Assembly: GCA_025936825.1 (NCBI GenBank)
Contig: JAICSO010000023.1
Span: 1 to 63,508, forward strand
Direction of reading: 5' to 3'
From: Terriglobales bacterium
GTDB lineage: Bacteria; Acidobacteriota; Terriglobia; Terriglobales; Acidobacteriaceae
DNA: 63,508 nucleotides
This document shows, one piece after another, positions 1 through 8,906 of the stretch; the stretch's first letter is position 1, and every line of letters starts with the position of its first letter. The notes below the pieces were generated by a model. The model searched no databases, had not been told where the DNA came from, and was given only the letters and a program-made list of their open reading frames with translations. The position numbers were made by a program, and so were the translations under genes.

Positions 1-244
1 CAACTGGCGACCAACCGGCAGCGGACGGATTCAGTTTCGCGCAACTCGCTGTGGAACCCGCTACTGGGGTCCCGCAGGAGTATCCCCACATCGGCACCGA
101 TGAGCCATCAGACAAGGTAGCCGTGGTAGGCGCCGCAATAAGGTTCACTTGCTGCTGTGCAACTGCCCAACTGGCTTCAAGGAGGAGGATACACACCACC
201 AGTAACACTACTTTAACCGTCTTCTTCAAATGGGTAAATCGCAT
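1..244 (-). CDS. Multicopper-oxidase-like secreted protein, N-terminal part (runs off the left edge)
   Basis: Only the first 81 codons are in the window. The ATG at 244 follows an AGGAG ribosome site (bases 251-255). Residues 1-29 form a signal peptide: basic start, a run of V, L, C and I, then a cut near AVA-QQ. The mature start carries W-G-Y-S-C at about residues 53-57, matching W-G-Y-G-C of the upstream gene (272-1870), so this is probably a third paralogue of the same family. It lies 27 bp behind that gene and is probably in one operon with it. No copper ligands are visible in the part present, so the copper-protein call rests on the paralogy and on the neighbours. Confidence 0.6.
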   Translation of the reverse strand, partial: MRFTHLKKTVKVVLLVVCILLLEASWAVAQQQVNLIAAPTTATLSDGSSVPMWGYSCGTPVAGSTASCAKLNPSAAGWSPV

Positions 245-271
245 GTCGATCTCCTCAGTATCCTCGAGTAA

Positions 272-1870
272 CTAGTTGGACTCGTCGATCACAAACTCCC
301 TGGAATCCACTAACATCATCATGAACATTCCACCGGGAAAGATATTGTTGGTGGTAATCTCCCGCTCATTGTGTGAGTGCCACATGAAAGCAAAGGCGGC
401 CTCCTCCGTGGGGGAATTGCCGATAGTCCCCGAGGGTGGAGTCGTTCCCGTGGAGCCGACGGCACGCACTGTTGCATCCGGTCCAAGGTAGGGACTTCCC
501 CCGAACCATGTGCCGTTGACTAGAATGTTTGGGTCGGGCAAAGTGACCGGTCCACCACCCGCCACATCGCCAAACGGCGCCGTCTCCACTGGCTTGTTAT
601 GGTCCTGGCACCACTCGAAGTAGTTGACCGCCGTCGGACTTCCCGTGTTGTAGCCATTCGCATCTGGAGTGCAGGTAAGTTTCGCCAAGGGATCCGTCGA
701 TGCTGGGTTGTGGCCATATGGATCCCAGTTCAAGCCTTTTCCGCTCCAGTAGTAGATTCCATCAATCGTCTGGCCCGGAGTTGTGGTGGTGGTGAACAGT
801 AGTGGACCGGCGAGGTTGGGGTCAGCGGTGTCGGGCGTGCTGAGTATCAAATTGCCATCGCGCGCGAGCACTCGAACGTGGTTGCCGTGCTCATGGAATG
901 GATGCTGCCAGCGTCCCTGACCGACGATGCGGAGCAACACCAACTCGCCGGGATGCAGGTGGGGATTGCCGTTATACGGTTGGTGCGGGTACTGAGGGGC
1001 ATAGTTGGGGTCCATGTCGTCTGGCATGGAGCGTCCATTGATCATGAAGTACGCGGGAACGTAAGGCTCCGTGGCAACGCTCATGCAACCCGTGCACGTC
1101 CGTGAAGATTGCTGCTCGGCCTCGCGGTGAATTCTGGGATCCATCTCGGAAAACTGGAACATGTACTCGCGGTCATAGCAGGTGGAAGGGTGATCGTAAG
1201 CGGCAGCGGCAAGACGGAAGTCAGTTTCTCCCCACTGCGCCTTGGCTTTGGCATTGTTGCCAGCATTCGTCAGCGGAAGCCCGCTGCTGCACGTCGCGGG
1301 GATATGCGATGGCAGCACAACGATCGCACCGTATAGTCCCATCTCCATCTGCAGGTCGCCTTGGGTGCCGCTGTAATAAGAGCGGGTGCCTGGCGTCGTT
1401 GCGGTGAACGTGTAGCTGACAGATCCGCCTGGAACGGCTTCGCAGGTCAACAATCCTTGCTGTCCTACAGGCGTTGCGTCTTTGCAGCTCGTCGATACAT
1501 TGAATCCAGGGAACAAGATCGAGGTGTTTCCCGCGGCGCTCGGCAGATTGTTGGTCAGAGTGACCACGACGGTCTGTCCCTCTGTGACAATCAAGGTCGG
1601 TCCGGGCACTTGCATGTTTTTGCAGAAAGCTCCCGATACCGCCGCGGGGGCGAACCCGCTGGGTGCCCCGTTGCAGCCATAGCCCCACGAGTAGATCGCC
1701 GAACCGTCAGGCTGGGTTAGATATTCAGCCTGTGCTGTCAGGTTTAGATTCGGCCCCGTAATGCCAGGAACGGCAGCGAAGGCTGCAGGCGCAAGCAACA
1801 GTGCTGCCAGCATGATCGCGAGGAGCATTTGCGTTTTTGAGGTTGCTTTCTTCATGTTGATGGCTCTCAT
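272..1870 (-). CDS. Secreted multicopper-oxidase-like cupredoxin protein (second of three)
   Basis: A 532-residue protein with an N-terminal signal peptide (M-K-K then a long L/A/I run ending AAFAAVP). Histidine clusters typical of multicopper oxidases are seen at about residues 322-330 (H-P-F-H-E-H-G) and near the C-terminus (W-H-S-H-N-E). The H-C-H cysteine of a type 1 copper site is absent (Ser is there instead), and the first-domain H-x-H-G motif is not apparent. The start at 1870 has GGAG eight bases upstream and lies 12 bp behind the previous stop, so it is co-transcribed with 1882-3495. It probably acts in the periplasm or at the surface. The substrate is unknown; metal (Mn, Fe, Cu) or phenolic oxidation are the usual family roles. 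It may act as a partner of the neighbour that has the cysteine. Confidence 0.75.
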   Translation of the reverse strand: MRAINMKKATSKTQMLLAIMLAALLLAPAAFAAVPGITGPNLNLTAQAEYLTQPDGSAIYSWGYGCNGAPSGFAPAAVSGAFCKNMQVPGPTLIVTEGQTVVVTLTNNLPSAAGNTSILFPGFNVSTSCKDATPVGQQGLLTCEAVPGGSVSYTFTATTPGTRSYYSGTQGDLQMEMGLYGAIVVLPSHIPATCSSGLPLTNAGNNAKAKAQWGETDFRLAAAAYDHPSTCYDREYMFQFSEMDPRIHREAEQQSSRTCTGCMSVATEPYVPAYFMINGRSMPDDMDPNYAPQYPHQPYNGNPHLHPGELVLLRIVGQGRWQHPFHEHGNHVRVLARDGNLILSTPDTADPNLAGPLLFTTTTTPGQTIDGIYYWSGKGLNWDPYGHNPASTDPLAKLTCTPDANGYNTGSPTAVNYFEWCQDHNKPVETAPFGDVAGGGPVTLPDPNILVNGTWFGGSPYLGPDATVRAVGSTGTTPPSGTIGNSPTEEAAFAFMWHSHNEREITTNNIFPGGMFMMMLVDSREFVIDESN

Positions 1871-1881
1871 TTGCTGCGCTC

Positions 1882-3495
1882 CTAATTGATCCGAACTTCC
1901 GTCATCAATCCGCCGAAATTTTCGGCATCGTTTGACAGATGATCGAGATTCGGGGTGTAGAGGTAGTACACATCGCCGGTGTGATACCTCGAGGTATCGC
2001 TGGCATCCAGGATCACGTCGAGGGACTCACCGCCACCTAGTGTGATCGAATTGGTCTTGTAGTAGAGATTGTTGCCCGCCTGATCGCGCAGCAGCTTGGC
2101 ATTCAGCGCGATGACCTGCATTGGGATACCCAGGGAGGCTAGTGTCTGGTACTCGGTAACGTCCAGGTCAGAAATGCGCAACAATGCTCGACCGCCAGCA
2201 GGGATGTTGATGATCGATGGCAACGGTTGCGAAAAGTGCATGGCACCATCAGTGGCTTGCGTCGCCAGAGGACCAGGCGTCACAGTATCGGGATAACTGC
2301 GCCCATTGAGTAGGAAATACTTGTCTTTCATATCGACAAAAGCTTCGGGGTTGAAGGTCATTCCGACGAAGTGGAAGTTCGGATCAAAACCGTGGATCTG
2401 TAGCGGATACTCAACGTCGTACCGCGTGCTGCCGTCGCCATCGTTATACGCGTACTTCTTTGATCCATCGTTGCTCGCTCCGGTCTCCACCCTGGGTAAG
2501 GGATTACTACACAGGATGTCCCTGGAGTCGCACCTCGTCCGCAGATCACCCTGCTGCGCCGTCAGTCCGGCATACAGATCTCCGTTCCAGCGATTCTGCC
2601 GCGGACGCACATAGATCTGTCCCACCATACCCATCTGCAGGTGCTCGGGAGGGGTGATGTGGCAATGCCAGAAGTAAGTGCCGGCATCAGGCGCTAAATA
2701 GTAATAAGTGAAGCTGCCACCAATATTGATTGCGACCGACGCATCTGGAACGCCGTCATAAAAGGCGGACGCATTCGGATAACCATGAAAGTGAACCGTG
2801 TGCTGCTCGAATAAGTCAGGCCGCATCACCATGCCGACGTTGGTGAGAGTAAGGAAGAACTCGTCATCTTCATCGATTGCCATCAGTGGAGCGGGGATGT
2901 TGCCATTCATTACGCCGACATCCATAACCTGGCGCGGGTCAACGTGACCATCCAAGCACGGCGCGGTACAAAGGCCGCCTGCGATTGCGTCGGCGTCAGG
3001 AGCTAGTCCAACCGCTCCGTTGTATGGAAGCGCATTCGTCGGCAGCGGAAATCCTGGCCACGTACCCGGGACAATCCCGTTGGCAGTGGCCGGATCGCCC
3101 GGCTTCAGTCCAGTGCTAGCCGTGTTAAACACATTGGGAAACTGAGTGCCAGGCTTGCCATCAGCCATGTCTTTCAATCCGGACAAAGGACCGAACGCGA
3201 ATAGATAAGTCTGGCTACCATCGGCCATTGTCGCGAAACCGTCCCCGCCCGAAATCTGCTGGCATTTAATGGCACCATTCACGTTCGCCGTTGGCGCCAG
3301 AAATCCCTGAGAGTTGGGCGCGAGGTTCGTCGGCCCAGCGTAGATGGGTTCCGAATTGTTATCGTGCAGTGTCGACGGGTGAGTAACGGTCGAAGTGGGA
3401 CACTGCACCTGGAACGATTGAGCACTTGCCGTCAAGCTGGCAAAAGACATCAATGCTATGACGAAGCAAATCCCGCTGATTCTCCTATTCACCAT
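1882..3495 (-). CDS. Secreted multicopper-oxidase-like protein with type 1 copper motif (first of three)
   Basis: A 537-residue protein with a signal peptide (about residues 1-26, ending ASA-QS). It has H-F-H-G at about residue 235 and W-H-C-H-I-T-P-P-E-H-L-Q-M-G-M at about 276-290, the pattern of a cupredoxin domain with a type 1 copper cysteine and an axial Met. Having this motif mid-protein, rather than at the C-terminus, resembles two-domain multicopper oxidases. It leads a minus-strand run with 272-1870 and 1-244, and the sequence just upstream (3496-3611) should hold the operon promoter. It probably oxidises a metal ion or small organic molecule outside the inner membrane; the substrate cannot be read from sequence. 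Confidence 0.8.
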   Translation of the reverse strand: MVNRRISGICFVIALMSFASLTASAQSFQVQCPTSTVTHPSTLHDNNSEPIYAGPTNLAPNSQGFLAPTANVNGAIKCQQISGGDGFATMADGSQTYLFAFGPLSGLKDMADGKPGTQFPNVFNTASTGLKPGDPATANGIVPGTWPGFPLPTNALPYNGAVGLAPDADAIAGGLCTAPCLDGHVDPRQVMDVGVMNGNIPAPLMAIDEDDEFFLTLTNVGMVMRPDLFEQHTVHFHGYPNASAFYDGVPDASVAINIGGSFTYYYLAPDAGTYFWHCHITPPEHLQMGMVGQIYVRPRQNRWNGDLYAGLTAQQGDLRTRCDSRDILCSNPLPRVETGASNDGSKKYAYNDGDGSTRYDVEYPLQIHGFDPNFHFVGMTFNPEAFVDMKDKYFLLNGRSYPDTVTPGPLATQATDGAMHFSQPLPSIINIPAGGRALLRISDLDVTEYQTLASLGIPMQVIALNAKLLRDQAGNNLYYKTNSITLGGGESLDVILDASDTSRYHTGDVYYLYTPNLDHLSNDAENFGGLMTEVRIN

Positions 3496-3611
3496 ACGTC
3501 CTCACGTCTTCTCCGCCAAAGGCGGCGTGACATTAGTCCTTTGAAGGTTCCTGGAAAGCTGACGTACTTCGATCATTTCGGATCGATACGATGGGGGAGG
3601 GGTGCTAGGCC

Positions 3612-3839
3612 TTACGCGATAGAGGATGTAGCCAAACTGGGACTGCGGAGCTGTTGATAGAGAACTCGCCGGAGGCGATGCGCGATTCCCATATAGCCCG
3701 GCACCATGAAGCATTTACGCCCGGCAGACGAATGGCACTCGGGACATTCAATCGACAGCTCGGGATATCCCACCGCAAGGTGTCTGCGCGCCTGCTTTGA
3801 AGTGATGTGGCTGTGCGGACGAATAGTCATTAGCCTCAC
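3612..3839 (-). CDS. Small putative zinc-binding protein
   Basis: A 75-residue ORF with C-P-E-C-H-S-S-A-G-R-K-C around residues 32-43 followed by G-x-x-H-R-L-R-R. This C-x2-C-x7-C-x9-H pattern resembles the small zinc fingers seen in phage and actinobacterial hypothetical proteins. No other domain is visible. It lies upstream of the copper-oxidase operon on the same strand but is separated from it by about 115 bp. It could be a nucleic-acid binder or a spurious ORF; the ordered Cys/His spacing is the only support. Confidence 0.4.
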   Translation of the reverse strand: MRLMTIRPHSHITSKQARRHLAVGYPELSIECPECHSSAGRKCFMVPGYMGIAHRLRRVLYQQLRSPSLATSSIA

Positions 3840-4102
3840 TCGTTATCTGCGTCGGGTAGCGAAATCATTTCTCCGCTTCCCCGAGCGCGAGGTGAGGTGA
3901 GCGTAGGGCTTTTCGTGACGTAACTGTTTGCGCCGCGTCAATAACGTAGCAGGTTACACAACATTTGATCTCATTAACATCTATCTGGGGTTACGCTGTC
4001 ATACTTACTGCAGCACGCGTGTTGATATAAATGATATATCTAAGCATGTAGTACATATATATACGGCTTAGTCAGCGTTACTTGCCACTGAGTCCCGCCA
4101 CT

Positions 4103-4126
4103 AGTTGTTATCAACACTTAACAACT
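4103..4126. promoter_or_regulatory. 24-bp inverted repeat in the 3840-4295 intergenic region
   Basis: AGTTGTTA (4103-4110) and its exact complement TAACAACT (4119-4126) are separated by 8 bases. CTTAACAA at 4117-4124 overlaps the right arm and recurs at 4138-4145, exactly 21 bp later. There is no T-run, so this is more likely an operator than a terminator. The 456-bp gap is AT-rich at 4020-4080 and otherwise holds nothing recognisable. The response regulator encoded next door is the obvious candidate binder. Confidence 0.4.
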
Positions 4127-4295
4127 TGCTTTACGTTCTTAACAATCATCAGCGTCGACGACTGAGCCCGACACTCTGGGATTCGAGGAATATGCAGCTG
4201 ACGGACGGAGATTATGAACAGCAGCTATGCGGCTATTCGGCGTGAGGATGATCAGAAGCGGCGCAAGTAATCAGTTCAGCCAATAGTGACTGATC

Positions 4296-4976
4296 TTATG
4301 CTTTGAATTTATACCCGTGTCCCTGGACGGTAGTGATCAGGACCGGTCGACTGGGATTATCTTCAAGCTTTTGGCGGAGAGAGAAGATGTGTACATCCAC
4401 CGTGCGACTGTACGTACTCTCGTTGTAACCCCACACTGCCCGCAAGAGTTCCGCTCGTGATACGGTTTGGCCAGGCCGCTCCATAAGATAATGCAGCAGG
4501 CCGAACTCCTGGCCCGAGAGGTACACGACTTTTCCATCTCGGGTTACCTCTTGCCGAGGCACGTCCACGCGCAGAGATCCCTGTTGATGCACTCGGGCTC
4601 CTGTCTGCAGCGGTTTGCGCCGCAACAGCGCTTCAATGCGGACTGTTAACTCATCCGCTTCAAACGGCTTCGTCAAATAGTCGTCGCCGCCCAGTTTGAG
4701 CCCAACCACTTTGTCCATCACGCTGCTGCGAGCCGTTAGAAAGAGGATGGGCGTCGCCAAACCCGATTGCCGGATGTCGCGGCAAAGGTCAAATCCACTT
4801 CGGTACGGCAACATGACATCGATAATGAACAGATCAAAAGGCGACCCATTGATCTTCTCCAGGCCCTCTTCGGCATCCTTTGCAATGTCGACCACATATC
4901 TCTCACCGCGCAGCCGGTCCCCCAGCGTAGTGACAAGATTGTCATCATCTTCTATCAATAAAATCTTTTCCCTCAT
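4296..4976 (-). CDS. OmpR-family response regulator
   Basis: 226 residues. The receiver domain starts K-I-L-L-I-E-D-D-D, with the phospho-acceptor Asp53 in F-I-I-D-V-M-L-P and the conserved Lys in Y-L-T-K-P-F. The C-terminal half is a winged-helix (Trans_reg_C) domain ending V-Q-G-H-G-Y-K-F. It is the output of the two-component pair with the kinase 4973-6925; the kinase stop overlaps this start by 4 bp, implying translational coupling. Direct repeats of CTTAACA lie both beyond the 3' end of this gene and upstream of the kinase and could be its binding sites. The signal is unknown. The copper-oxidase genes nearby make a metal or redox signal possible, but that is inference. Confidence 0.93.
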   Translation of the reverse strand: MREKILLIEDDDNLVTTLGDRLRGERYVVDIAKDAEEGLEKINGSPFDLFIIDVMLPYRSGFDLCRDIRQSGLATPILFLTARSSVMDKVVGLKLGGDDYLTKPFEADELTVRIEALLRRKPLQTGARVHQQGSLRVDVPRQEVTRDGKVVYLSGQEFGLLHYLMERPGQTVSRAELLRAVWGYNESTYSRTVDVHIFSLRQKLEDNPSRPVLITTVQGHGYKFKA

Positions 4977-6925
4977 GTCGACGCCATTGCCTCCGCTGCT
5001 CTTTGACGAGTAGTTGACTGCGCCTTGCCTGTGACTCTCAGATGTAATGTAAAGACGCTCCCTTTTCCCTGCTGGCTTTTCACCGATAACCTGCCCCCGA
5101 TGGCGTTCATGATCTGGCGTACAACCGCGAGTCCCAGACCGCTGCCGTGAATTTGCGCAGCCACCACACGCGCACCACGATAGAAAGGATCAAATATGTG
5201 TTCTATTTCGTCAGGATCAACCCCAATTCCGTGATCCGCGATACTGATCGCAACTTCCTTTCCCACCTTCGCGAACTCGTTAACTTCCACTCGGACGCCA
5301 ATCCATCGCTGATCCCCGCTGTACTTAGCAGCGTTCTCCAGCAAGTTCCGCATGCAGCGAAGCACGCCCTTGTTATCGCCTAAGGCCGCCGGGATTTCCT
5401 TCGGGACTTCAACTTGCACCGTGAATCCTTGTTGTTCAAGGAGTGGCAAAGTTGTTTTTTGCAGCGTTTTTAGAATGCCTTCAACTTCCAACGGTTCTAT
5501 GACGTACTCTTTCTTACCGTCTTTCATGGCTGCAAATAACAGAATCTGATCTACAAGATCCATTAACTGACGGGACTGATTCGTGACGATCGATCCATAT
5601 CTTCGCAGATCGGGCGCATAGCCATCTGCAATGTTCTGTCCAGCTGAAAGCATCGCCGCCAAAGGGGTCCGTAGCTCATGAGAAATCGATGCCACGAAAT
5701 CCATTTGTAACGCAGCTACAGCACGTACGCGTTGGGTCGCAATCACGAGCAAAAACATACTGGTCGCGAGCAGAAGAAGGACTGCCCCGCCAACGATGAG
5801 ATTGCCACGCCAGACTCGTGTAATGGAGGCTTGCAGCGGAGCCGTCCGATGCTGGAGAAAGAGCATCCAGGCGGCTCCTTCAGACGTGCGCTGAATGACA
5901 GGAAACCAGACTGGCCCAGAAAAGCTGTGCCATTCCTCCCCGCGCAGCGATTCTTTGTTCTTCACGCTTTGCCAGAAACTTCCCTCCATGCTTTCCGGAG
6001 GCGGGCCAAAGATATTCATGACGGAATCCGAGTTGCTCACATCAGCGCTTCCAAAACCCGGGTCTGAAGAATAGAGAAGCCGTGACGTCTTGCCAACCGA
6101 CAGCACCGCCAGCTTATATTCCAGCCCTTGCCGGCCTCCGAAGTAGCGCTGAGCTAATTCGGGAAAGATCCTTTGCTCAATCGTGCTTCGATTCAGAACA
6201 ATTACGAACCAGTCAACCGGACCACCGGCGCCCAAAGATTTCTGGCCGTGGTGCACGATTGGGTGGACTATGGCCGGAATGCTCTCGTCGAATTGCCAGC
6301 CCGTAATCGCCGTGCTTCGCAACTTGTGGGCCAACGAAGATTCAGGTTCCGCGCTGGGGTCCGCATCCCTCGGAGGAGCGTCAGCTTGCCAGGCGCGCAG
6401 CGCGACGCGAAGGTTTGAAGCCTTTCCCTCAAGATGGGCGAGCAGCGGTCGCAGTTCCGCGGGCAGCGCAGAGCGTTCAATGCGCACATTATCGGCATTG
6501 AGCCTCAGCAGGCGCGGGTCTGTCCCATGGCTGGTTTCCCAAATGTAAATATCGCTGACAACATCGGGGTTGGAATAGATATTCTCGACGAAGGTGGAGC
6601 TAGTCGCGACTCGCCTCCATTCCACATACCGCCGCAGGTAATCATCCCATCGGTCATTAGCTCCCGAATCTGGCCCCACCTGCAACCCTATACAGATCGT
6701 TGAAAGTTCCCCGTACAAGTCCAGGTGCCATTTCATCATGGCCGACTCCAGATCGGCACCCACTCTGATCTCCGTGGCTCGCCGGATCTGCATATTCCAG
6801 CGATATTGAAGGAGTGCGATGGCAAGCAACAGTAGTGCGATACCAAATAGCGCAGCGGTCCAGATCAAGTGCGACATCCGGGTGGACGTTCGACTAGACG
6901 AGGCAATGTTGAATGAGTTCTTCAT
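4973..6925 (-). CDS. Membrane sensor histidine kinase
   Basis: 650 residues. A first membrane helix at about residues 18-42 and a second at about 375-397 enclose a long extracytoplasmic sensor domain with no recognised fold. The kinase core follows: the H-box S-H-E-L-R-T-P, an N-box with N-L-L-E-N-A-A-K-Y, D-H-G-I-G-V and the G2 box G-S-G-L-G-L. It phosphorylates the OmpR-type regulator encoded immediately downstream with a 4-bp ATGA overlap. The tail after the ATPase domain is basic and poorly conserved. The large periplasmic loop suggests direct sensing outside the inner membrane. Confidence 0.93.
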   Translation of the reverse strand: MKNSFNIASSSRTSTRMSHLIWTAALFGIALLLLAIALLQYRWNMQIRRATEIRVGADLESAMMKWHLDLYGELSTICIGLQVGPDSGANDRWDDYLRRYVEWRRVATSSTFVENIYSNPDVVSDIYIWETSHGTDPRLLRLNADNVRIERSALPAELRPLLAHLEGKASNLRVALRAWQADAPPRDADPSAEPESSLAHKLRSTAITGWQFDESIPAIVHPIVHHGQKSLGAGGPVDWFVIVLNRSTIEQRIFPELAQRYFGGRQGLEYKLAVLSVGKTSRLLYSSDPGFGSADVSNSDSVMNIFGPPPESMEGSFWQSVKNKESLRGEEWHSFSGPVWFPVIQRTSEGAAWMLFLQHRTAPLQASITRVWRGNLIVGGAVLLLLATSMFLLVIATQRVRAVAALQMDFVASISHELRTPLAAMLSAGQNIADGYAPDLRRYGSIVTNQSRQLMDLVDQILLFAAMKDGKKEYVIEPLEVEGILKTLQKTTLPLLEQQGFTVQVEVPKEIPAALGDNKGVLRCMRNLLENAAKYSGDQRWIGVRVEVNEFAKVGKEVAISIADHGIGVDPDEIEHIFDPFYRGARVVAAQIHGSGLGLAVVRQIMNAIGGRLSVKSQQGKGSVFTLHLRVTGKAQSTTRQRAAEAMAST

Positions 6926-7289
6926 CGTCGACGAGGCAGCACGAGCGATCAGGGTTGAGGGTGCTCGCGGTGACCGTTTGCTCCAAGAGATCTAGCTTGC
7001 GGAATAACCGAAACACCGACTCTTGCCGAGCACTTCGCTATTTTCGGGGGGGACCAGCCAAAGTTTGCCAGCGCCATCCAACAATTGCAAGGGGAAAATA
7101 GCTGTAAAGCAATCATATTAAGTTACTTAACACGCACACAGGATACTTAACAACCTCACAGCGAACATCAGTCTAAACCGATCAATAGGCTGAGGTACAG
7201 GCAGGCGGCGAGGTTATAAGTGAGATGGCCGGTCTTAAGACCGATCACGCGGCACAGGCGCTCTGGGAGAACGTCTGTCTAACCACGAC
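6926..7289. promoter_or_regulatory. Kinase promoter region with direct repeats of CTTAACA
   Basis: This 364-bp gap precedes the two-component operon (minus strand). CTTAACA at 7126-7132 and CTTAACAA at 7146-7153 are 20 bp apart in the same orientation, about two helical turns, and match the repeats at 4117 and 4138 on the other side of the operon. OmpR-type regulators commonly bind direct repeats, so autoregulation is plausible. No ORF with coding character is seen. Confidence 0.35.
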
Positions 7290-7834
7290 ATGGACCTGGA
7301 CAACGCAGTAGTAATTTTGCCCACACAATCGGGGAGCCATCCCTACGAAGCGCTAGCGGTCGGGAAGCGAACGATTTACCTCCTCGATCGAACCGGCCTG
7401 GGACATATTTGTACATGCTGTACGACCAAAAATACGCAGATCGTGCAGGAATTGGCCAGCGTCGTTCCCGGCACTGGTACACCTGTCTACGGGAATGGAA
7501 AACTGTACTTTACCTCTAAATCGAAGGTGGAAATGTATCCGCTGAATCAAGGAATGCTGGACAGTCCTACTCTGTCCACATGGGTGCGGGCGGAGGGCAT
7601 TCAGTTATCAGCGCGAATGGGAGCAATGATGGAATTTTCTGGAATCTTGGCGGCGGCGGAGTACTGTTTGCGTTGGATGCAAAGACCTTAAGCCTGCTTT
7701 ATAGAAGTGACCAAGCTGCGAACAGAAGGGATACGGTGCCTCCGCTAGCGCATTTTGCCACACCCATGGTGGCTGACGGCAAGGTTTTTATCGGAACACA
7801 GAACAGTCTTGTGGTTTATGGTCTCCTGCCATGA
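7290..7834 (+). pseudogene. C-terminal remnant of a PQQ-like beta-propeller (quinoprotein) protein, frameshifted
   Basis: Two overlapping frames together read as the end of a secreted propeller protein. The first (7290 to about 7590) has P-T-Q-S-G-S-H-P-Y-E-A and I-Y-L-L-D-R-T-G-L-G-H. The second (about 7580-7834) has S-V-I-S-A-N-G-S-N-D-G, A-L-D-A and ends V-A-D-G-K-V-F-I-G-T-Q-N-S-L-V-V-Y-G-L-L-P. Blades of this kind occur in acidobacterial quinoprotein-like and Ig-domain proteins. The N-terminal majority and signal peptide are missing and the reading frame shifts near 7585, so the gene is dead. Confidence 0.65.
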
Positions 7835-8171
7835 CAGAGTAGCCAAAACGCTCACAACTTAGTCTGCCCGCAATCCATTCCGCTGATCGGCACAAGGTGT
7901 TGTCGATTTTCGATCACGGCAGCCTCAACTTTATTAATGATGCAGCCTGGCGGTCAGACAACTGACATGATGACGTTCGTTGGCATTGGCGGTTCCTTCG
8001 GTGGGGTAGGTATGTGATTGCGATATTTTGGCGGTCGCGTCTCGTATGCTACAGAGACTGGAACGGATCACGGCTCTTTGTTGGTTAGTGTGTCGCGCTT
8101 GGAGCACAAGTTGGCGCACTGCTCTTGAACGAAAGTGATAAGGGAGAAAGGCTGACGAGGTTGACAGCGGA
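7835..8171. other. Gap without recognised gene
   Basis: About 337 bp between the quinoprotein remnant and the small HTH gene. I see no coding ORF, RNA gene or clear repeat here. Confidence 0.5.
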
Positions 8172-8513
8172 ATGTCAGTCTGCGAGAGCTTTGGAACGTG
8201 CCTAAGATGTCAGCACCAGAATTGCCAAAACAGGTCGGAGCGGCGTTGTGAACTTCGGCCCAACGCCAAGGCGGAGTGGGCGAATGGCGTTCCGGAGGGC
8301 GGTATACCCTGGCCAAACACACGAACTGAAATACTGCGGTCATGGAAAGAAGGTACCAACTACGTTGGAGCTGGCGATAAAACGGTCCAGCGCTGGGTAA
8401 GTCAATACGACTTTCCGATTCGCCGCTTAGATCGCCGCAAAGGCGCTGTCGTGTTTGCATTCGAAGCGGAGGTAAATGATTGGTTGCAAATGCGAACGCG
8501 GCGGCCAAGCTAG
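8172..8513 (+). CDS. Small helix-turn-helix (MerR/excisionase-like) DNA-binding protein
   Basis: 113 residues. The second half, from I-L-R-S-W-K (about residue 54), carries T-V-Q-R-W and R-K-G-A-V-V-F-A-F-E-A-E-V-N-D-W-L, the winged-helix pattern also found at the C-terminus of the PAS protein 16398-17048. This family is common in Acidobacteriota as stand-alone or sensor-linked regulators. The first 50 residues look non-homologous and the true start may be later, near residue 50, or the gene may be a truncated descendant of a larger sensor-HTH gene. Its target is unknown. Confidence 0.55.
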   Translation: MSVCESFGTCLRCQHQNCQNRSERRCELRPNAKAEWANGVPEGGIPWPNTRTEILRSWKEGTNYVGAGDKTVQRWVSQYDFPIRRLDRRKGAVVFAFEAEVNDWLQMRTRRPS

Positions 8514-8645
8514 GGCCTGAATTGCTTTCACCGGGGACGCACTGAAGTTCTCGCTTGCGATATGAAGTCGAACTCCAGTCGTTGCGGATGTGCGTAAAAA
8601 GACAAAGTCCATGCCGGGCGGATAGTCCCAACGCAAGCGGTCGCG

Positions 8646-8870
8646 CCGGCAATCATGGCTGTGGATCCCGCCCCGAGCCGCGTGGCAGGGGGAGCGCGTC
8701 GTTCACGACCCTGGAGTATGGGCGTTCTTGTGCTCGTACATTCTGCGATCCGCCCCCTCGAGCATCTCATCGAGGGTGTCTCCGTCGTGCCACTCGGCCA
8801 AACCGATGCTCAAGCTGATCCGGAAGCTCTCGAGGTGTCCTGCATTGTTCCAATTGTGGAACTCGTTCTT
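8646..8870 (-). repeat. Dispersed repeat copy 1 (inverted relative to 18835-19060)
   Basis: About 225 bp, reverse complement of 18835-19060 with scattered substitutions, covering the GGDEF gene end and the non-coding sequence behind it (both contain the CACAGCCATGATTGCCGGC string). It marks an old duplication with inversion over about 10 kb. Confidence 0.75.
8703..8870 (-). pseudogene. GGDEF-domain C-terminal fragment (degraded copy of 18203-19000)
   Basis: The minus strand encodes 55 residues plus stop (K-N-E-F-H-N-W to N-A-H-T-P-G-S) that match the C-terminus of the intact GGDEF protein at 51 of 55 positions by my count. Immediately upstream in frame is a TAG. Similarity continues about 55 bp past the stop (to about 8646), so a DNA segment was copied, not just a domain. 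The GGDEF catalytic motif itself is absent. Confidence 0.8.
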
Positions 8871-8906
8871 CTAGAATCGCGAATCCGATCCTCAGCGGGA
8901 TGCGAC

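Noticed and set aside
1221-1688. 155-codon frame inside the copper oxidase gene
   Set aside because: Shadow frame on the same strand as a well-supported gene; composition is not protein-like.
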